Assembly (NCBI GenBank): GCA_964617335.1
Contig: CAZTXG010000043.1
Span: 1-9,074, forward strand
Reading direction: 5' to 3'
DNA from: UBA2658 sp964617335
GTDB taxonomy: Bacteria > Bacillota > Clostridia > Oscillospirales > Oscillospiraceae
Length of the DNA: 9,074 nt
Made by a program: the position numbers and the translations under genes. The notes beneath the pieces are model-generated. The model did not search any database and was not told the DNA's origin. It was given only the letters and a program-made list of their open reading frames with translations. Shown here piece by piece: positions 6,652-9,074 of this stretch (position 1 is the stretch's first letter; every line of letters starts with the position of its first letter).

Positions 6652-6681
6652 CAAAGATAATTAATAGGAAATACTACCAAT
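6652..6681 (-). promoter_or_regulatory. Bacteroidota-type sigma-ABfr promoter of the TetR cassette
   Basis: On the minus strand TATCTTTG (6652-6659) is an exact match to the Bacteroides -7 consensus TAnnTTTG. An ATTG at 6678-6681, 18 nt upstream, could serve as the -33 element (consensus TTTG, usual spacing about 19-21), so this half is weaker. Transcription would start around 6644-6646, inside the operator, giving a leader of roughly 42 nt before the ATG at 6603. Confidence 0.7.
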
Positions 6682-6762
6682 TATGTTTTAAAATATTTAA
6701 CGTGAAATTACTTCTTGTTAACTCGAAATAGACTATATTTTTTTGATTCCTTTTTAGTGATA

Positions 6763-8949
6763 TCAAAAATAATACCCTAAACTAAGGTATGGATGTACTC
6801 GTCGAGACAGTTCTGAATACCCCAACTCAAGTAGCAGTGGTCCTGCTACAGTCATATAAGAGTAGCCCAAATTAATTCCAAGAAAAGATTCACCTTCAAA
6901 CAGCGTGTGCAAGCGATTACTGTGAGCAGTATAATTGAGATTCGTATACAGATAGTTGTTATGTGCAAATCTGAAATGAATTGTCACATCTGTAGTGAAA
7001 ACCATATTATTCAAAAATTCCATGCCAGTAGATCCCTGCAAAGATATCTGTTGAGGCATATAATGACCATCTATTCTTCCGCCAACAAGATTACGGTACA
7101 TACGAGGTACACTATCATTTATTATATATCTAGTCGATACACGAGGCGTAAGAAACACCTCTTCATTAATTGCAAAAGGTTTGATTAGATCTGCGCTAAC
7201 TATACTCAATGGGACTTCATTTTCCATGCTCACGAAGTTATCTGTGTGCAATGAGTACTGAAAAGAAAAATATTGTCCCGATGTAGGAAAATAGATATTA
7301 TTGAGATTATCATAAACTCCATTAAGCAGGTAATTAAAATAAATCTTATCATTTAACTCTGTTTGTGGTGGATCAAAAACACTTCCCATGGCCTTGTAAA
7401 AATGGAAATAGTCCATTTGAGCACCCAGATGCAACATGATATTCCCAAAGTATATTTCTGAAAAAATCAGATTAATCTTGTTTCTTGTAATACCCAGGTT
7501 GTAAGACAATTTACCTCTATCATATATACTAAAATCGTTTCTACTTATTTTGTAATTAATTCCACCTTTGTAAAATATACCGCTGTTGATAGAATAATCA
7601 ATCATTAGATATGGATCACGACTAAGTCTTGTTGTAATATCAAACAAAGAATTGAGCGAACTGTTAAACCGAAGTGTAGTATTGGCTAGTATAGCTGCCA
7701 TATCATTACTATTGAAATGTATTCCTAAGTTTAGCCTGTTAGTTTCTTTTACATCTACCGTGATTATCATATCGAAAGGGTTCTGACCTTCGAGTCGGTA
7801 GTTAACCCTATTGAATATCCCGCTACCGTATATCTTCGAAATAACCTTATCAAGTTCAGCTCTGGCAACTAACGTATCATCAATATTAATCCATCTGTCA
7901 AGATAGCTTCGCTCTTTTGGTGTAATCCCCTCCACGATGATATTATTGATGATAAATGTATCAAGTTCTATAAATAGATTGCTTTTAGCATAAGGGACTG
8001 ACAAGCTCTCATCAATGCCAAGTGACTTTTTGAGGTCAGTTAACTTATCCAGATTATTCATAGCAGCCGTGACGCCTCTCCCAACAATCGTATCAATAGC
8101 AGGCTTTTGGAAATCAAGCATTCCGTAAGGGTGTGTTTCGGGTGTTATCAAAATGTCAGTATCTAATATATTTTTAGTTCTTTTATCCTGTCCTATAAAA
8201 TTCCAAATCTGTTCGGTTATTTCTGTAATTGTACCCTTGCTCTGTTCAAGCCACTCTTTGTCAGTAGGAAGAATTACTCCAATAACAATGTCCGCACCCA
8301 TATCGCGTACCAGATCTACCGGGTAATTATTGATTACTCCGCCATCAATGAGTAGCATACTATCTTTTTTTACAGGTGTAAACAAACCGGGGACTGCAAT
8401 ACTTGCACGTATTGCTTCGGCAAGATTACCTTCACGCATTACTATCTCATCACCTGTACGTATATCTGCAGAAATACAGCCGAATGGTATGGGTAAATCA
8501 TCAAAATTGATATTATCATGATATCCGATTGTAGAATTCAAGAAAAAGTTGTAGATATTCTGACCGGAATATACCCCCGCAGGAATTGTTACCCCACCTG
8601 ATCTATCGCCAAATGGTGTGTTGTAGGGCAACGATACAACATATTTATTTTGATAATTCCTCCTCGAAGCAGGTATATTTTCGCGATAAACATCGTCACT
8701 CATCAGGTGTCTCCAGTCCTGTACCTGAATTAATGAATCGATCATATCTGCCGTGTAGCCCAGCGAGTATAAACCTCCAACAACAGCCCCCATACTGGTG
8801 CCGGCAATATAGTCTATGGGAATGCCATTCTCCTCGAGCACTTTTAATACACCTACATGCGCGAAACCTTTTGCACCCCCTCCACTTAGAACCACTCCTA
8901 TTTTTTTTCTTTGCAGTTCTTGCTTATGCAGAGGGCTCCGTTGTATCAT
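6763..8949 (-). CDS. Patatin-like phospholipase with POTRA and outer-membrane beta-barrel (type Vd, PlpD-like), N-terminus uncertain
   Basis: The protein is 728 residues from the first in-frame ATG. The patatin domain (about 14-310) has the oxyanion loop SGGGAKG (22-28), nucleophile Ser52 in GTSMG (50-54) and catalytic Asp202 in IDGG (201-204), so the Ser-Asp dyad is complete. A POTRA-like segment follows (about 326-400, with VEGITPKERSYLD and SGIFNRVNYRLEG). The rest to the C-terminus is rich in amphipathic strands and ends in LSLGYYF, with the terminal Phe of outer-membrane barrels. This is the type Vd architecture of Pseudomonas PlpD and Fusobacterium FplA: the barrel exports or displays the lipase. 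The frame continues upstream of M1 into a signal peptide, so the annotated start is probably internal (see findings). The product probably acts on phospholipids at the cell surface. The gene is separated from the TetR cassette by about 160 bp. Confidence 0.9.
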   Translation of the reverse strand: MIQRSPLHKQELQRKKIGVVLSGGGAKGFAHVGVLKVLEENGIPIDYIAGTSMGAVVGGLYSLGYTADMIDSLIQVQDWRHLMSDDVYRENIPASRRNYQNKYVVSLPYNTPFGDRSGGVTIPAGVYSGQNIYNFFLNSTIGYHDNINFDDLPIPFGCISADIRTGDEIVMREGNLAEAIRASIAVPGLFTPVKKDSMLLIDGGVINNYPVDLVRDMGADIVIGVILPTDKEWLEQSKGTITEITEQIWNFIGQDKRTKNILDTDILITPETHPYGMLDFQKPAIDTIVGRGVTAAMNNLDKLTDLKKSLGIDESLSVPYAKSNLFIELDTFIINNIIVEGITPKERSYLDRWINIDDTLVARAELDKVISKIYGSGIFNRVNYRLEGQNPFDMIITVDVKETNRLNLGIHFNSNDMAAILANTTLRFNSSLNSLFDITTRLSRDPYLMIDYSINSGIFYKGGINYKISRNDFSIYDRGKLSYNLGITRNKINLIFSEIYFGNIMLHLGAQMDYFHFYKAMGSVFDPPQTELNDKIYFNYLLNGVYDNLNNIYFPTSGQYFSFQYSLHTDNFVSMENEVPLSIVSADLIKPFAINEEVFLTPRVSTRYIINDSVPRMYRNLVGGRIDGHYMPQQISLQGSTGMEFLNNMVFTTDVTIHFRFAHNNYLYTNLNYTAHSNRLHTLFEGESFLGINLGYSYMTVAGPLLLELGYSELSRRVHPYLSLGYYF

Positions 8950-9000
8950 CTGACCATTAGTAATTGATGAGAATATAAATATGAATGCTATTATTATTTG
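8950..9000 (-). other. Signal-peptide-coding upstream extension of the patatin gene, without a start codon
   Basis: Reading upstream from the ATG at 8949 in the same frame gives QIIIAFIFIFSSITNGQ, preceded by four lysine codons (9001-9012) and then a TAA at 9013-9015. Positively charged residues, a hydrophobic core and a polar NGQ end make a textbook Bacteroidota signal peptide, which an outer-membrane barrel protein needs. No ATG, GTG or TTG lies in this frame between the TAA and 8949. The missing start probably reflects errors in the poly-T runs next to it, or a lost start codon. Confidence 0.6.
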
Positions 9001-9074
9001 TTTTTTTTTCTTTTATTTAGCTTTTTTTTATTTTTAATTTTTAGGTTTTTATTTATTTTTTTTGTTGAATTTTT
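9001..9074. other. T-rich low-complexity window end
   Basis: 57 of 74 bases are T and only 7 are G or C, with T runs of 8 to 9 bases at 9001-9009, 9022-9029 and 9056-9063. No gene or promoter is readable here. It could be a genuine AT-rich upstream region or degraded sequence at an assembly end. Confidence 0.6.

Noticed and set aside
6740..6769. Hairpin TTTTTGAT / ATCAAAAA just after the patatin stop, as a possible terminator
   Set aside because: The stem is nearly all A-T, the loop is 14 nt and no U tract follows on the minus strand, so an intrinsic terminator is not supported.
8586..8960. Plus-strand open frame of 124 codons opposite the patatin domain
   Set aside because: It is antisense to the conserved GTSMG/SGGGAKG region, has low-complexity composition and no family features: a shadow frame.

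Overview
The window reads as a low-GC chromosomal segment from the Bacteroidota, most likely order Bacteroidales; genus cannot be set from the sequence. Reasons: starts mostly lack Shine-Dalgarno sequences, a TAnnTTTG-type -7 promoter box is present, signal peptides end in the '-Q' style (SAQ, NGQ), and the gene families (patatin/POTRA/barrel fusions, DUF6132-like small proteins, tandem LABN proteins) are typical of that phylum. Every complete gene lies on the minus strand, so transcription runs from high to low coordinates. Only a short gene tail at 1-93 is on the plus strand.

Layout, in order of transcription. (1) 6763-8949: a patatin-type phospholipase fused to a POTRA domain and an outer-membrane beta-barrel (type Vd secretion architecture). 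Its reading frame continues upstream into a clear signal peptide without a start codon, inside very T-rich sequence at the window edge. (2) 4266-6603: a compact five-gene cassette, visibly more AT-rich than the flanks. It has one convincing promoter whose start site is covered by an 18-bp palindromic operator. The genes encode a 106-aa protein with a possible NifX-like fold, a secreted START-like protein, a TetR regulator, a membrane-anchored thioredoxin-fold protein with SxxS in place of CxxC and no cysteine at all, and a DUF6132-like two-helix membrane protein that lacks the family's usual cysteine pair. (3) 230-4179: a tightly packed four-gene envelope-glycan operon: GT2 polyprenyl-phosphate glycosyltransferase, tandem-LABN membrane protein, ArnT-like GT83 transferase, and a UDP-glucuronate epimerase-family enzyme.

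How they may work together. The glycan operon has the parts list of a lipid-linked uronic-acid pathway: the epimerase makes UDP-galacturonate (or UDP-iduronate), the GT2 loads it on a polyprenyl phosphate, the LABN protein is a candidate flippase, and the GT83 enzyme transfers the sugar to lipid A or another envelope acceptor. The TetR cassette looks like a self-regulated envelope module. The coordinated loss of redox cysteines in its two adjacent membrane proteins suggests a thioredoxin/DUF6132 pair that no longer does disulfide chemistry. This pair, with its operator, is the most unusual element in the window.
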